A DNA stretch of 64,000 nucleotides, taken from contig NZ_CP034882.1 in assembly GCF_005082825.1 (NCBI RefSeq), positions 320,264 through 384,263 on the forward strand. The letters run 5' to 3'. This document shows, one piece after another, positions 10,083-22,289 of the stretch; position 1 is the first letter of the stretch, and every line of letters starts with the position of its first letter. The position numbers were made by a program, and so were the translations under genes. Origin of the DNA: Buchnera aphidicola (Brevicoryne brassicae) (lineage in GTDB: Bacteria > Pseudomonadota > Gammaproteobacteria > Enterobacterales > Enterobacteriaceae). The notes under the pieces are model-generated. The model saw only the letters and a program-made list of their open reading frames with translations, was not told the origin of the DNA and did no database searches.

Positions 10083-10758
10083 TATTATCAAATGTATAAA
10101 ATTAACTAAATCTTACAAAGATGGCGATGTAATTGTACATATTTTAAAAGGTATATCATTTGAATTACAACATGGAGATATATCTGCTATTATCGGAAAA
10201 TCTGGTTCAGGAAAAACTACATTATTGCATTTACTTGCAGGTTTAGATGTCCCCAATTCTGGTGATATACTATTTGATGGAGAATCAATAACTTCTATGT
10301 CATCTAATCAAATAGCAACATTTAGAAATAAAAAATTAGGATTTATTTATCAATTTCATCATTTAATGTTAGATTTTAATATATTAGAAAATGTTGCAAT
10401 GCCTCTTTTAATTAGCAATGAAGGTAAAAGAAAATCAGAAGAAAAAGCATATGAAATGCTTAAAATAGTTAATTTAGAAAAAAAAATAAAAAAATACCCC
10501 TCTGAAATTTCTGGAGGTGAAAGACAACGTGTTGCTATTGCTCGAGCTTTTGTAAACAAACCTTCTTTGATAATAGCAGATGAACCCACTGGTAATTTAG
10601 ATCAATATAATGCAAATGTTATTTTTAATTTAATATTAAAATTTAATAGTTGTTATAATACTTCTTTTTTAATTGTTACACATGATTCTAGTTTAATAAA
10701 AAAAATACCTGTTTTATTCAAAATAAAAAATGGTAAATTATATAATTATAATAATTAA
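10075..10758 (+). CDS. lolD: Lipoprotein-releasing ABC transporter, ATPase LolD
   Basis: LolD is the cytoplasmic ATPase of LolCDE. All nucleotide-site motifs are visible: Walker [19 protein letters not shown] (about 42-59), signature [13 protein letters not shown] (about 144-156), Walker [13 protein letters not shown], and switch VTHD. The LolD-type Q-loop stretch [12 protein letters not shown] is intact. Its length is 227 against 233 in E. coli. It is sandwiched between lolC (8-base overlap) and lolE (18-base gap), so all three are probably on one transcript. The gene is intact although the partner lolE is frameshifted. Confidence 0.97.
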   Translation: MNNIIKCIKLTKSYKDGDVIVHILKGISFELQHGDISAIIGKSGSGKTTLLHLLAGLDVPNSGDILFDGESITSMSSNQIATFRNKKLGFIYQFHHLMLDFNILENVAMPLLISNEGKRKSEEKAYEMLKIVNLEKKIKKYPSEISGGERQRVAIARAFVNKPSLIIADEPTGNLDQYNANVIFNLILKFNSCYNTSFLIVTHDSSLIKKIPVLFKIKNGKLYNYNN

Positions 10759-10776
10759 CAAAAAAAGAAATGATCA

Positions 10777-12002
10777 ATGAATTTTTTACCTTTCCTAATT
10801 GCAAAACGATTGTATCTTAATCAAAATAAAAAAAATAAAGTATTAATAATTTCTATATTATCTAAAATAGGAATATCTATTTCTGTATTTGCATTAATTT
10901 TAAGCTTAAGTGCATTAAATGGTTTTCATGTTTTATTAAATAAAACACTCTTATCTAGTGTGCCTCATGGAATTATTCAATTAACTGATAAATCTTTACT
11001 AAAATGGCAAGATATAGTTAAAAAATTAAAGTTTTTTCCAGGAATTCTCTATTGTGAACCTTATATTATTACCAACGGATTGCTAGTAAATAAAAACATA
11101 GTAAAAATAGTTGAAATTAAAAGTTTTAAAGATATAAAATATTTTGAAAACGACTTTTTAAAATATATAAATAATGATTTTTTAAAAAAAAAAATAATAT
11201 TATTCTTTCGTCAAGTTTAGCGGAAAAATTATCAATTAAAGAAGGTGATTCAATTAATTTAATTATTTTAAATAAACAAGAAAAATTCATTAAATCCAAT
11301 TTAAAATATTTTTCTTTGAATGTTATAGGAATATTTCGAGAAAATAGCATATTAAATTCAAATGTTGGATATATACCTTTTGAATTTTTTAAAAAATTTC
11401 TTATCAAAGAAGATGTAATTAATAAAATTGAATTACATATGTCTAATCCTCTTGATGCAAATAAAATTATTATAAATGCAGCGAAAAAAATCCATATACC
11501 TCTTCTTTTATATACTTGGATTAATGACTATAAATATATATATCATGATATTAACACAGTAAAAGCAATTATATATTTATCTTTATTATTTCTAATAATT
11601 ATGTCATGTTTTAGTATTACATCTATTTCTTTAATGACCATATCTAAAAAAACACAAGAAATTGCCATACTACGTAGTATGGGTGCTAATAATTTTCTTA
11701 TTCAAACAATTTTTTTATATTACGGTATGAGATCTATAATTATTTCTGCTTTAATTGGTTTGTTTTTAGGAGTAATGACAATATTAAATTTTAAAAAAAT
11801 AGTATTTTTTTTAGATAAATTTTTTAAGAATAATATATTATTAGATAATATCTATTACAAAAATTTTTTTCTATTAGAATTGAATTTATTAGATGTATTT
11901 ATTATTTTTATAAGTACTTTAATAATGGGTATTATAATTAATTGGTATCCAGCATATTATGCTTCAAATCTTAATCCTAGTGAAATATTAAAGGAATATT
12001 AA
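10777..12002 (+). pseudogene. lolE: LolE permease gene, frameshifted in a poly(A) run (may be rescued by slippage)
   Basis: LolE is the second membrane subunit of the lipoprotein exporter. The first frame runs 10777-11220 and opens LPFLIAKRLYLNQ with a membrane segment. It leaves the family sequence at an 11-A run, 11184-11194. The family reading resumes in another frame as NNIILSSSLAEKLSIKEGD from 11193 and continues to 12002 through three membrane segments to the FtsX-type end PAYYASNLNPSEIL. One additional A makes a single 408-residue protein, against E. coli LolE at 414. Both halves are well conserved, with no other stop, so the lesion is recent, slippage-corrected, or a homopolymer sequencing error. 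Confidence 0.9.
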
Positions 12003-12048
12003 AAGAATATTTCTTAAAAAATAAACTTTTATATGTGAAATGGTGTGA

Positions 12049-13050
<1,002 letters not shown>

Positions 13051-13145
13051 ATGTTTTACTAAAAAATTTTAAAAATCTTAAATAATATTTTATCTTTTAA
13101 ATATATATAAATGATAAATATATTTTATTTTGATTTAAAATATAC

Positions 13146-13178
13146 AAGCAGTATTAAGTTTATAACTTAATACTGCTT
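13146..13178. terminator. 15-bp perfect hairpin between convergent gapA and queF
   Basis: AAGCAGTATTAAGTT (13146-13160) is followed after 3 bases by its exact reverse complement (13164-13178). The element lies 96 bp after gapA and 57 bp after queF, whose transcripts converge. It is therefore well placed as a bidirectional terminator. U-runs on either side are poor (TTTG on plus, a T-rich GTATATTTTAAA on minus). Processing or 3'-end protection is an alternative role. Confidence 0.65.
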
Positions 13179-13234
13179 TGTGATAATCAAAAATTGATTT
13201 ACATTGTTTTTATTTTTAAATAACTATAATTTTT

Positions 13235-14020
13235 TTATTGTCTAGCCATTCGTACAAGACAAGGTGTAAAGATAGCGCTTGTACGCCATGGATTAATATC
13301 AATTCCACCCCTACGTGTGTACCTTGCATATACAGTAAGTTCTTGAGGTTTGCAAATATTTTGAATATCATAAAAAATTCTTTCAATACATTCTTCATGA
13401 AATTCATTATGACATCGAAAAGAAATCAAATAAGAGAGTAATCCTGAATGATCGATTTCTTGTCCAGTGTATATAATTTGTATTGATGCCCAATCAGGTT
13501 GTTGAGTTATAGGACAATTAGATTTTAATAAATGACTATATAAAGATTCTTTTAAAATATTTTCAGAACAATGAGTAAGTAATAGTGGATTATATTCATA
13601 AGATGAAATTTTAATATTTTGATTATCTATACAATGACCGTAAAATTCTGATATATTTTCATTTTTAATTTCATTTAAATTAAATAATTTTATACATACT
13701 TTTCCACATACACATTTCATAAGATCATATTTTAATATTTCAAGAAGTTGTATATAACTATCAAATTTAGTTTGATTAAAACTATTAATATACATTTTTA
13801 AACTTTTAGATTCAACAATGTTTGTACTAGTTATATTAATTTCTAATTTAGCAATAGCAACTTGTGGTAAACCATTTTTATTTAGCCAAGATAATTCATA
13901 TAATGTCCAAACATCTTTTCCAATAAAGGGAAGATTAAAATTATCTAATTTTAAAATATCACGATGTTTTTTTCTCGGTATACTTTTTAACAAACTAAAA
14001 TTATTTATTTTTAAACTCAT
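13235..14020 (-). CDS. queF: NADPH-dependent 7-cyano-7-deazaguanine reductase
   Basis: QueF reduces preQ0 to preQ1, the base inserted into tRNA on the way to queuosine. The protein is the long, two-domain YqcD type: 261 residues against 282 in E. coli, slightly shorter at the N-terminus. The nucleophile is C169 in KSNCPITQQPDW, with D176 as partner. The motif FRCHNEFHEEC around 201-211 and the end RYTRRGGIDINPWR are intact. It is transcribed toward gapA and lies 61 bp downstream of fldA on the same strand. It is the only queuosine gene in the window. Confidence 0.96.
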   Translation of the reverse strand: MSLKINNFSLLKSIPRKKHRDILKLDNFNLPFIGKDVWTLYELSWLNKNGLPQVAIAKLEINITSTNIVESKSLKMYINSFNQTKFDSYIQLLEILKYDLMKCVCGKVCIKLFNLNEIKNENISEFYGHCIDNQNIKISSYEYNPLLLTHCSENILKESLYSHLLKSNCPITQQPDWASIQIIYTGQEIDHSGLLSYLISFRCHNEFHEECIERIFYDIQNICKPQELTVYARYTRRGGIDINPWRTSAIFTPCLVRMARQ

Positions 14021-14081
14021 ATTTTGTCTTTTTTATTAGATTTTTCAAGAATAAAATTATTTTATATTTTTTTACTTGGTT

Positions 14082-14588
14082 TTAAAAGCAAGGCAGAATT
14101 TTTTTTAGCCATTTTGTAATTCTTTCTTTGGTCTTTTCTGCTTGTCTATCTTCGTCTAAAACTAATCCCATAAAATATTCTTTATTTAATAAAGCTTTGG
14201 AATTTTCAAAATTATATTCTTTTGTTGACCATTTTCCAATTATATTAGCATTATTTTTTTTAATAACTTCATATATTATACCTAATGCATCGCAAAAATA
14301 TTCTCCGTAATCTTCTTGATCACCACATCCAAATAATGCTACAGTTTTATTTGAAAAATCAATTGTTTTTAAAACAGGTAAAAAATCGTCCCAATCGCAT
14401 TGAACTTCACCGTAGTACCAAGTAGGAATTCCTAATATTAAACAATCAAAATTTTCAATATCTTTTTTACTTGAATTGCTGATATCATGCAATATACAAA
14501 TATTTTTACCTATAGATTCTTGAATTAATTTTGCTATATTTTCTGTGTTTCCGGTATCACTTCCAAAAAAAATACCTATTTTTTTCAT
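14082..14588 (-). CDS. fldA: Flavodoxin I
   Basis: FldA is a small FMN electron carrier that activates enzymes such as biotin synthase (bioB is in this window) in E. coli. The FMN phosphate loop GSDTGNTE lies at residues 9-16, the 50s loop contains PTWYYGE, and the 90s loop contains [15 protein letters not shown]. It has 168 residues, close to E. coli's 176. It is transcribed minus and diverges from phrB across a 341-bp spacer, with queF downstream. It looks intact. Confidence 0.97.
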   Translation of the reverse strand: MKKIGIFFGSDTGNTENIAKLIQESIGKNICILHDISNSSKKDIENFDCLILGIPTWYYGEVQCDWDDFLPVLKTIDFSNKTVALFGCGDQEDYGEYFCDALGIIYEVIKKNNANIIGKWSTKEYNFENSKALLNKEYFMGLVLDEDRQAEKTKERITKWLKKILPCF

Positions 14589-14929
14589 TTTAAATACCTA
14601 TAATAAAATTATTTATCAAAAATAGATATTACATGAATATATTAATATTTATCAAAAAATATTATTAAAATTAAATATATTTATTAATGAGTATTTCATT
14701 TTTTTTAATACATATATGTTAATATTTATACTTGAAAATTTTTTTATGAAAATTATTATATAATTTTAATACATTTTTAAGAAAAAATATTTTTACTTAG
14801 TGTTTTTATCTCTGTTATGTTGATTAAATGTTTTAACTTTATTATTTAGCAAAAAAATATTTTTTTAGATAAAAAAATTTATATTAAAGATACATAATAA
14901 ATATTTTTCTCATTTAAAAGATAAAAATT
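14589..14929. other. 341-bp divergent spacer between fldA and phrB
   Basis: This very AT-rich spacer must contain the promoters of fldA (minus) and phrB (plus). I see no open frame, tRNA or good hairpin. Many TATAAT-like strings occur by composition, so I do not assign a promoter. No fragment of ybgA, the E. coli neighbour of phrB, was recognised. Confidence 0.5.
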
Positions 14930-16363
14930 ATGCAAAAAAATTTAATTTGGTTTCGTAATGATTTGAGATTGTACGATAATATAGCTTTATATGAAGCATG
15001 TAGATATGAGAAAGATAAAGTTATAGCTTTATTTATTTCTACTCCTAAACAATGGTACAATTATTCTATATCTAATAAAAAAATATCTTTTATATATCAT
15101 AATTTAATTTCTTTAACACAAGAATTATTCAAATTAAATATTATTTTACATTATCATGAATCTACTGATTTTCTAAATTCTATAGAATATTTAATATATT
15201 TTTGTGAAAAAAATAAAATTAATAATTTATTTTATAATTATCAATATGAAATAGATGAACGTAATCGAGATTGTTTAGCAAAAAAAAAATTATCTCAAAA
15301 AAATATAATTGTAAAAGGTTTTCATAGTAATATTTTAGTTTCTCATAAATATATAAAAAACCAAAAAAATGAAACATACAAAATATATTCTTTTTTTAAA
15401 AAAAAAATAATACAAAATTTATATAGTCATATACCAAAATGCGTTCCTAACCCCCTAAAAAGAAAACCTGATAAAGATTGTTTTGCAAATTCTCTTTATT
15501 TGAAAAATTTAACTTTAAAATTTAATAAAAATATTTTTCCAATTGGAGAAAAAGCTGCTATTAGTCGATTAAAAAACTTTTTATCTGATAAAATTAATAA
15601 ATATTCATTAAATAGAAATTTTCCTTTTTTATTTAGTACTAGTATGCTATCTCCCTACTTATCTTCAGGAATATTATCATCTCGATATTGTCTTATGATG
15701 CTTTTAAAAACAAAGAAAAATTTTCCTTTAAATATTATTTTAAATTGTTCTTGGTTTAATCAATTATTATGGCGTGAATTTTATTATCATTTATTAATTG
15801 GTTTTCCAATACTAAGTAAATTTGAATCATTAGTTAAATGGGAAAAAAATATTCACTGGAGTAATAACGCAAAACATTTTCAAGCTTGGAAACAAGGAAA
15901 TACAGGATATCCTATAGTAGATGCTGGTATGCGACAGTTAAATAAAATAGGTTGGATGCATAATCGATTAAGAATGATCACATCAAGTTTTTTAGTAAAA
16001 AATCTTTTAATAGATTGGAGAGAGGGTGAAAAATATTTTATATCTAATTTAATCGATGGAGATTTGGCTTTAAATAATGGAGGATGGCAGTGGTCAGCAT
16101 CTATTGGATGTGATTCTGTGCCTTATATAAGAACTTTTAATCCATATAATCAATCAAAAAATTTTGATATATCAGGTGCTTTTATAAAAAAATTTATTCC
16201 AGAATTAAAAATTGTACCAAATAATTATATTCATCAACCACATGAATGGTCTAAACAAAAAAATTGTAAATTAGATTATCCTAATCCAATTATAAATTAT
16301 AATGAAAGTAGAAAAAAATTTATATTGATTTTTAATCGAGCACGTTTATTTTTTGAAAAATAG
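14930..16363 (+). CDS. phrB: Deoxyribodipyrimidine photolyase
   Basis: PhrB uses light and FADH- to split cyclobutane pyrimidine dimers in DNA. It has 477 residues, against 472 in E. coli. The N-terminal antenna domain opens LIWFRNDLRLYDNIALYEA. The C-terminal FAD domain has WREFYYHLL, GNTGYPIVDAGMRQL, WMHNRLRM and LNNGGWQWSASIG. The last three form the FAD and dimer pocket. Two runs of 10 A (15280-15289 and 15398-15407) lie in the coding frame without breaking it. It is followed 12 bp later by ybgI. In E. coli the two also sit close together. Confidence 0.97.
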   Translation: MQKNLIWFRNDLRLYDNIALYEACRYEKDKVIALFISTPKQWYNYSISNKKISFIYHNLISLTQELFKLNIILHYHESTDFLNSIEYLIYFCEKNKINNLFYNYQYEIDERNRDCLAKKKLSQKNIIVKGFHSNILVSHKYIKNQKNETYKIYSFFKKKIIQNLYSHIPKCVPNPLKRKPDKDCFANSLYLKNLTLKFNKNIFPIGEKAAISRLKNFLSDKINKYSLNRNFPFLFSTSMLSPYLSSGILSSRYCLMMLLKTKKNFPLNIILNCSWFNQLLWREFYYHLLIGFPILSKFESLVKWEKNIHWSNNAKHFQAWKQGNTGYPIVDAGMRQLNKIGWMHNRLRMITSSFLVKNLLIDWREGEKYFISNLIDGDLALNNGGWQWSASIGCDSVPYIRTFNPYNQSKNFDISGAFIKKFIPELKIVPNNYIHQPHEWSKQKNCKLDYPNPIINYNESRKKFILIFNRARLFFEK

Positions 16364-16375
16364 GTTTATAAATTA

Positions 16376-17116
16376 ATGAATAATTTTTTTTTAGAAAATA
16401 TTATAAATCAGAAATTACTTACTCATCAATATGCGGATGTAGTTCCTAATGGATTGCAAATTCAAGGATCAAAAATTGTAAAAAAAATTATTACAGGTGT
16501 TACTGCATGTCAAAAACTATTAGATATATCCTTATCTTACAATGCTGATACTATAATTGTTCACCATGGTTATTTTTGGAAAAATGAATCACGATATATA
16601 CATAATATACAAAGAAAAAGATTAAAAACAATACTTTCAAATAATATTAACTTATACAGCTGGCATTTGCCTTTAGATATTCATCCTCAATTAGGAAATA
16701 ATGCACAAATTGCTAAAAAATTAAATATTTGCATTAAAGGTAATATTTTACCTTATGTTTTTTGGGGAGTGATAAAAAAAACTACAGGTTTTAAATTTGC
16801 AAAAAAAATAGAAAAAGCATATAAAAAACGTCCTATACACCTATATGAAAATGCTTCAATTTACATTAATCGTATTGCTTGGTGTAGTGGTAAGGGACAA
16901 GGTTTTATCAAAAAAGCATATACATTTGGAATAGATGCTTTTTTAACAGGTGAAATTTCAGAAGAAACCATTCATATTGCTAGAGAACTAGGAATTCATT
17001 TTTTCGCTTTAGGACATCATGCTACTGAAAAAGATGGTATTCGATATTTAGGAAAATGGTTACATAAAAAATATAATCTAGATGTTGATTTTATAGATGT
17101 TTACAATCCTGCATAA
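16376..17116 (+). CDS. ybgI: Nif3-family metal-binding protein YbgI (GTP cyclohydrolase 1 type 2 homolog)
   Basis: The 246-residue product equals E. coli YbgI (247) in length. Two histidine-rich metal sites typical of the NIF3 family are visible: IIVHHGYFWK (about residues 60-70) and LGHHATEKDGIRYLG near the C-terminus (about 217-231), plus SWHLPLDIHPQLG around 97-109. The family forms a toroidal hexamer with a dinuclear metal centre. Its cellular role is not settled, so the cyclohydrolase label should be taken loosely. It probably shares a transcript with phrB. Confidence 0.93.
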   Translation: MNNFFLENIINQKLLTHQYADVVPNGLQIQGSKIVKKIITGVTACQKLLDISLSYNADTIIVHHGYFWKNESRYIHNIQRKRLKTILSNNINLYSWHLPLDIHPQLGNNAQIAKKLNICIKGNILPYVFWGVIKKTTGFKFAKKIEKAYKKRPIHLYENASIYINRIAWCSGKGQGFIKKAYTFGIDAFLTGEISEETIHIARELGIHFFALGHHATEKDGIRYLGKWLHKKYNLDVDFIDVYNPA

Positions 17117-17178
17117 TTTTAAAAATATAAAATTTTTATAATATTTAATATTATGACAATTCCCTTAAAAAGAAAATC

Positions 17179-19899
17179 ATGAACAAAAAAAAGATAGAAT
17201 ACTGGTTAAATTCTTCCTGGTTATCTGGAAATAATCAACAATACATAGAAAAAATGTATCAAAAATTTTTAATAGATCCCCAGTCTATTGACATTATTTG
17301 GCATAGTAAATTTTTAAAAATGTCTAAAAAACAAAATATTATTAAGGATAACTACAAAAGAGACGATTTATATTTACTTATTTATAAAGCAGATCAGATA
17401 ATTAATTCATTTCGTTCATATGGTTATAAAAAATCTTTGATTAATCCACTAGAATTAAAAAATAAACAAAATATTCAAGAATTAGAACTTGAATCATATA
17501 ATCTAACCAAAAAAGAACTAGAAGAAAAGATTAAAATAAATTTTAAAAAAAGTACTAATTTTGAAACAAACATTTTAAATTTACATAAAATATTATCTAA
17601 TAAATACTTAAATTCTATTGGTTTTGAATATATGTATATAGATAATCTATTAGAAAAAGAATCAATTACTAATTATATTGAATCGTTTTTTAATGAAAAT
17701 CTATTGAAGACAAGTGAAAGAATAAATTTTTTAAAAAAAATCACTTATGCTGAAACTTTAGAAAAATATCTTGGAAAAAAATTTCCTGGTGCTAAAAGAT
17801 TTTCTTTAGAAGGAGCTGAAACATTAATCCCAATGCTCCATGAAGTAATAAAATATTCAAAAAAAAATAATATATCTGAAATAATACTAGGAATGGCTCA
17901 TAGAGGTCGGTTAAATGTATTAGTAAACGTTTTAAATAAAAATCCTAAAATTTTATTTGATGAATTTTCTAATATTGATATTGTTCAAAAAAATAGTGGT
18001 GACGTTAAATATCATATGGGAGGAATTACAGAAATAAAAAATGAAAAAAAAATAATATTTAAAATGGCATGTAACCCTTCTCATTTAGAAATAATTAATC
18101 CAGTTATTTCAGGAATAGCACGAGCATCTATTGATCAATTAAAAAATAATAGTTCTATTTTACCGATTAGTATTCATGGAGATGCTTCTATAATGGGCCA
18201 AGGTGTAGTTCAGGAAACATTAAATATGTCTCAAACAGATGGTTATAAAGTAGGAGGTACTATTCATATTGTTATTAACAACCAAATTGGTTTTACTGCT
18301 TCTAATCCCAAATATCTTCGTTCTAGTGAATATTGTACTGATATTGCTAAAATGATTCAAGCACCTATATTTCACGTTAACGCGGATGATGTAGAAGCTT
18401 CTATTTTTGCTATTCAATTAGCTCTATATTTTAGAAATAAATTTAAAAAAGATGTTTTTATAGATTTAGTTTGTTATAGACGTCATGGACATAACGAAGT
18501 AGATGAACCTTCTGTTACACAACCTGTTATGTATCAAAAGATAAAAAATCATCCGACAGTAAGAGAAATATATTCTAATCTATTAATTTTACAAAAAGTA
18601 ATTACACTTACAGAAGCAAAAGAAATTATTAATCAATATTCTTACAAATTACATTTAGGTAAAAATATATTTTCAAAAAGTACAAACATAGATTTTCAAC
18701 ATGGAATAGATAAAACTTTATTAAAAAAAATAAAAACAAATAATAAAAATACTTATCATCTTAAAAATTTATCTATTTTAATTAATAGTATTCCTAATTC
18801 GATTAATATGCATCATAGAGTTAAAAAAATTTATAAAGAAAGATTAGAAATGTCTAAAGAATTAAAATTATTCGATTGGGGTGCAGCTGAGACTTTAGCT
18901 TATGCAACTATTCTTAATGAAGGTATTTCTTGTCGTATTTCTGGAGAAGATGTAAGTAGAGGTACTTTTTTTCATCGTCATGCTTTTATTCATGATCAAA
19001 GTGATGGTTCTATTTACATTCCACTAAATAATATTAACAAAAAACAAGGGCAATTTTACATTTGGGATTCTGTTTTATCAGAAGAAGCAGTATTAGCTTT
19101 TGAATATGGATATTCTTTATTTCCATCTAAAACATTAACTATTTGGGAAGCTCAATTTGGTGATTTTGTTAATGGAGCTCAAATAGTGATTGATCAATTT
19201 ATCATATCTGGAGAACAAAAATGGAATCAAAAATGTAATTTGATTCTTTTTTTACCTCACGGATATGAAGGACAAGGACCTGAACATTCATCTTCTAGAA
19301 TTGAAAGATTTTTACAACTTTGTGCAGAAGAAAACATAAGAATATGTTTACCTACTATATCTTCTCAAATTTTTCATCTTTTAAGAGAACAAATATTTAA
19401 TAATATTTATAAACCATTAATTATATTCACACCAAAATCGCTTTTAAGAAATCCACTAGCTAGCTGCTCTTTAGAGTGTTTAGTTAATGGAAATTTTCAA
19501 AAAATTATAAATGAAATAGACAATACTATTAAGAAATCTATACGTCTTGTTTTTTGTTCTGGTAAAATTTATTATGATCTATTAAAAAAACGTCGTGAAG
19601 ATAATATAACAAATATTGTTTTAATTCGCATTGAACAATTATATCCATTCCCTAAAGATGAAATATTAAAGATACTAAAAAATTATTTTTATATAAAAGA
19701 TTTCATCTGGTGTCAAGAAGAACCTTATAATCAAGGTTCATGGTTATATGTAAAAAATTATTTAAAAAAATTACTACCATTAGATTCTTCATTAAAATAT
19801 ATTGGTCGTTTATCTTCATCTTCACCTGCGGTTGGTCATATTTCTATTCATAAAAAACAACAAGAAAAAATACTTTATGATGCATTAAATATTAATTAA
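17179..19899 (+). CDS. sucA: 2-oxoglutarate dehydrogenase E1 component
   Basis: SucA is the thiamine-diphosphate E1 that decarboxylates 2-oxoglutarate and passes the succinyl group to SucB. The N-terminal E2-binding stretch [19 protein letters not shown] is present. The active site has [11 protein letters not shown] (about 238-248), the thiamine-diphosphate motif start [19 protein letters not shown] (about 331-349), and [15 protein letters not shown] (about 590-604). Its length is 906 against 933 in E. coli. It sits 16 bp before sucB, as a two-gene operon. The rest of the E. coli neighbourhood (sdh, sucCD) is absent. Confidence 0.98.
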   Translation: MNKKKIEYWLNSSWLSGNNQQYIEKMYQKFLIDPQSIDIIWHSKFLKMSKKQNIIKDNYKRDDLYLLIYKADQIINSFRSYGYKKSLINPLELKNKQNIQELELESYNLTKKELEEKIKINFKKSTNFETNILNLHKILSNKYLNSIGFEYMYIDNLLEKESITNYIESFFNENLLKTSERINFLKKITYAETLEKYLGKKFPGAKRFSLEGAETLIPMLHEVIKYSKKNNISEIILGMAHRGRLNVLVNVLNKNPKILFDEFSNIDIVQKNSGDVKYHMGGITEIKNEKKIIFKMACNPSHLEIINPVISGIARASIDQLKNNSSILPISIHGDASIMGQGVVQETLNMSQTDGYKVGGTIHIVINNQIGFTASNPKYLRSSEYCTDIAKMIQAPIFHVNADDVEASIFAIQLALYFRNKFKKDVFIDLVCYRRHGHNEVDEPSVTQPVMYQKIKNHPTVREIYSNLLILQKVITLTEAKEIINQYSYKLHLGKNIFSKSTNIDFQHGIDKTLLKKIKTNNKNTYHLKNLSILINSIPNSINMHHRVKKIYKERLEMSKELKLFDWGAAETLAYATILNEGISCRISGEDVSRGTFFHRHAFIHDQSDGSIYIPLNNINKKQGQFYIWDSVLSEEAVLAFEYGYSLFPSKTLTIWEAQFGDFVNGAQIVIDQFIISGEQKWNQKCNLILFLPHGYEGQGPEHSSSRIERFLQLCAEENIRICLPTISSQIFHLLREQIFNNIYKPLIIFTPKSLLRNPLASCSLECLVNGNFQKIINEIDNTIKKSIRLVFCSGKIYYDLLKKRREDNITNIVLIRIEQLYPFPKDEILKILKNYFYIKDFIWCQEEPYNQGSWLYVKNYLKKLLPLDSSLKYIGRLSSSSPAVGHISIHKKQQEKILYDALNIN

Positions 19900-19915
19900 A
19901 ATAATAGGATAAAGA

Positions 19916-21154
19916 ATGAAAAAAATAAATATTCTTGTTCCAGATTTACCAGAATCAATTAATGATGCAACAGTTATAAAATGGCATAAAAAAATAGGAG
20001 ACACAGTTACTTCTGATGATAACATAGTCGATATTGAAACAGATAAGGTTATGCTGGAAATATCATCACCATGTAATGGAATATTAAATTCAATTTTAGA
20101 AAAGGAAGGAAATATAGTAAAACCTCAACAAATTCTTGGTCAAATAAAAAACATTAGTGTTATTAAGGATAAAATATCCAATCATTTTTTTCCAGAAAAA
20201 AGTAATTTTTTATTAGAAAAAAAAGAAAACTTAACATTAAAAAATGAAAAAACAAAAGTAACTTTTGAAAAAATAAATAAATATGTAACACCGTCTATAA
20301 GACGATTAATCAAAATCAATCAAAAAAATGATTTTTCTGATAAATTTATCAAAAAAGATAATAAAATTAATAGTTTAAATAATATAGAAGAAATTAAAGA
20401 AACGTTAAATACAAATATTTCTAATCAAAATACTTTTAATAAAGAAGAAAATAAAAAATTTGAAAAAAGAATAAAAATGAGTCGGTTACGACAAAAAATT
20501 TCTGAAAGATTATTATATAGTAAAAACAATACAGCAATGTTGACAACTTTTAATGAAGTGAATATGCAACCAATAATACTTTTACGTAAAAAGTATAGTG
20601 AAATTTTTGAAAAAGAACATGGTATTCGTATTGGTTATATGTCTTTTTTTGTAAAAGCAGTAGTTCAAGCATTAAAAAAATTTCCAGAAATAAATGCTTC
20701 AATAGATGGAAATGATATAATTTATTATAAAAATTTTGATATCAGTATAGCTATTTCTACACCGAGGGGTTTAATAACACCAGTATTAAGAAATGCAGAA
20801 ATTATGACAATACCAGAAATAGAAAAACAAATAAAAGAATTTTCTATAAAAGGATCTCAAAATAAAATTGATATAAAAGAATTAATCGGGGGTAATTTTA
20901 CAATTACTAATGGAGGTGTTTTTGGTTCTTTAATGTCTACACCTATTATAAATCCTCCTCAAACAGCTATATTGGGAATGCATGCTATACAAGATCGAGT
21001 AATGGTTATTAATGGAGAAATTAAAATTCTTCCAATGATGTATTTAGCTTTATCTTATGATCATCGCTTAATAGATGGTAAAGAATCAGTAAGTTTTTTA
21101 GTAACTATAAAAAATACATTGGAAGATTTTAATCGTATTTTAATTGATATTTAG
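19916..21154 (+). CDS. sucB: Dihydrolipoyl succinyltransferase (2-oxoglutarate dehydrogenase E2)
   Basis: SucB carries the succinyl group on lipoyl-lysine and transfers it to CoA. The lipoyl domain is residues 1-80, with K44 in [13 protein letters not shown] lysine-rich linker contains a weak E1/E3-binding motif [13 protein letters not shown] near 122-134. The catalytic domain ends with [13 protein letters not shown], where H383 is the active-site histidine. It has 412 residues against 405 in E. coli. An AGGA site precedes the ATG, and a hairpin follows the stop. The shared E3 (lpd) must be encoded elsewhere. Confidence 0.98.
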   Translation: MKKINILVPDLPESINDATVIKWHKKIGDTVTSDDNIVDIETDKVMLEISSPCNGILNSILEKEGNIVKPQQILGQIKNISVIKDKISNHFFPEKSNFLLEKKENLTLKNEKTKVTFEKINKYVTPSIRRLIKINQKNDFSDKFIKKDNKINSLNNIEEIKETLNTNISNQNTFNKEENKKFEKRIKMSRLRQKISERLLYSKNNTAMLTTFNEVNMQPIILLRKKYSEIFEKEHGIRIGYMSFFVKAVVQALKKFPEINASIDGNDIIYYKNFDISIAISTPRGLITPVLRNAEIMTIPEIEKQIKEFSIKGSQNKIDIKELIGGNFTITNGGVFGSLMSTPIINPPQTAILGMHAIQDRVMVINGEIKILPMMYLALSYDHRLIDGKESVSFLVTIKNTLEDFNRILIDI

Positions 21155-21174
21155 ATTGTTATAGTTTTGCACTC

Positions 21175-21213
21175 TAAAAGTACAGTGGCATAATTATATA
21201 AACTGTACTTTTA
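21175..21213 (+). terminator. Hairpin terminator after sucAB
   Basis: TAAAAGTACAGT (21175-21186) and its exact reverse complement ACTGTACTTTTA (21202-21213) form a 12-bp stem with a 15-base loop, 21 bp after the sucB stop. The 3' arm itself ends in a U-run (ACTTTTATTA), as expected of a Rho-independent terminator in an AT-rich genome. This supports sucA-sucB as a separate transcription unit from gpmA. Confidence 0.7.
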
Positions 21214-21386
21214 TTACAAATAACATAGTTTTTTTATATAATTTTTCTTAAAAGAAATGATATAATTCGGAATATTTTAACTTTAATTAGATTAATATTA
21301 TACTATAATCATAGTAATGTTTTTTTTAAAAAAATCAATGTTAAATTTTAAAAATCTGTTTCCAATAGAATAATTTCAGAGAAAAA

Positions 21387-22082
21387 ATGACAATGAATAA
21401 AATAGTTTTAATCAGACATGGTCAAAGTGAGTGGAATGAATTAAATAAATTCACTGGATGGCATGATGCAAAATTAAGTCAAAAAGGAAAAAATGAAGCC
21501 AAAAAAGCTGCTATGTTATTAAAAAAACATAAATTTTTTTTTAATTTTGCATACACCTCTATGTTAAAAAGAGCAATATATACTTTAAGATATATTTTAG
21601 ATGAATTAAATCAACCTTGGTTGTCAGTAAAAAAATCTTGGCGTTTGAACGAAAGACATTATGGAGCTTTAGAAGGATTAAATAAAGATGAAGTTATCGA
21701 GAAATATGGAGAGAAAAAAGTTATTTTATGGAGAAGAAGTTTTAATATAACTCCTCCTATGATTAACATACAAGATCAACGTTTTCCAGGAAATGATATA
21801 CGTTATTCCAATTTAAATATAAATGAAATACCATTAGGAGAAAGTTTAGAAATAACTGCAAAAAGAGTAATTCCTTATTGGAAAGAAATTATTTATCCTG
21901 AGTTAAAAAAAAATAAAAAAATACTTATTGTAGCTCATGGTAATTCTTTACGAGCTTTAATACAATATTTAAAAAAAATAGATAATAAAGAAATTTTAAA
22001 TTTAGATATTCCAACTGCAACACCTATTATTTTTGATTTCAACGAAAAACATGTTCCTATTAAATGGTATTATTTAAAATAA
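21387..22082 (+). CDS. gpmA: 2,3-bisphosphoglycerate-dependent phosphoglycerate mutase
   Basis: GpmA interconverts 3- and 2-phosphoglycerate. The phosphohistidine motif [18 protein letters not shown] is at residues 8-25 (H11). [12 protein letters not shown] (near 88-99) and [14 protein letters not shown] (about 189-202) complete the active site. It has 231 residues against 250 in E. coli, with most of the loss at the C-terminal tail. A second in-frame ATG lies two codons after the first; I kept the first. It has its own spacer on both sides. Confidence 0.97.
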   Translation: MTMNKIVLIRHGQSEWNELNKFTGWHDAKLSQKGKNEAKKAAMLLKKHKFFFNFAYTSMLKRAIYTLRYILDELNQPWLSVKKSWRLNERHYGALEGLNKDEVIEKYGEKKVILWRRSFNITPPMINIQDQRFPGNDIRYSNLNINEIPLGESLEITAKRVIPYWKEIIYPELKKNKKILIVAHGNSLRALIQYLKKIDNKEILNLDIPTATPIIFDFNEKHVPIKWYYLK

Positions 22083-22289
22083 TATCTATCGAAAATATAT
22101 ATTTTAAAACCCTAAAAAACTTCCGTGCTAATCTTATAATAAATATATTTAAAATTAGATTTACACCATAGAATATAAATATATTTTTTCAATATATTCA
22201 TATCTAAAAAAACATTTATTTAAAATAATACTATTAAATTAATAAAATATATAAATAATTTTTTATATAAGTTGAAAAAAGAGGTTTTG

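Noticed and set aside
13238..13441. Plus-strand frame over queF
   Set aside because: It is antisense to clearly conserved queF codons; many similar antisense frames in this window were discarded for the same reason.
22272..22289. Upstream TTG start for pfkA
   Set aside because: The ATG at 22290 gives exact E. coli length and has a well-placed AGAGG site.
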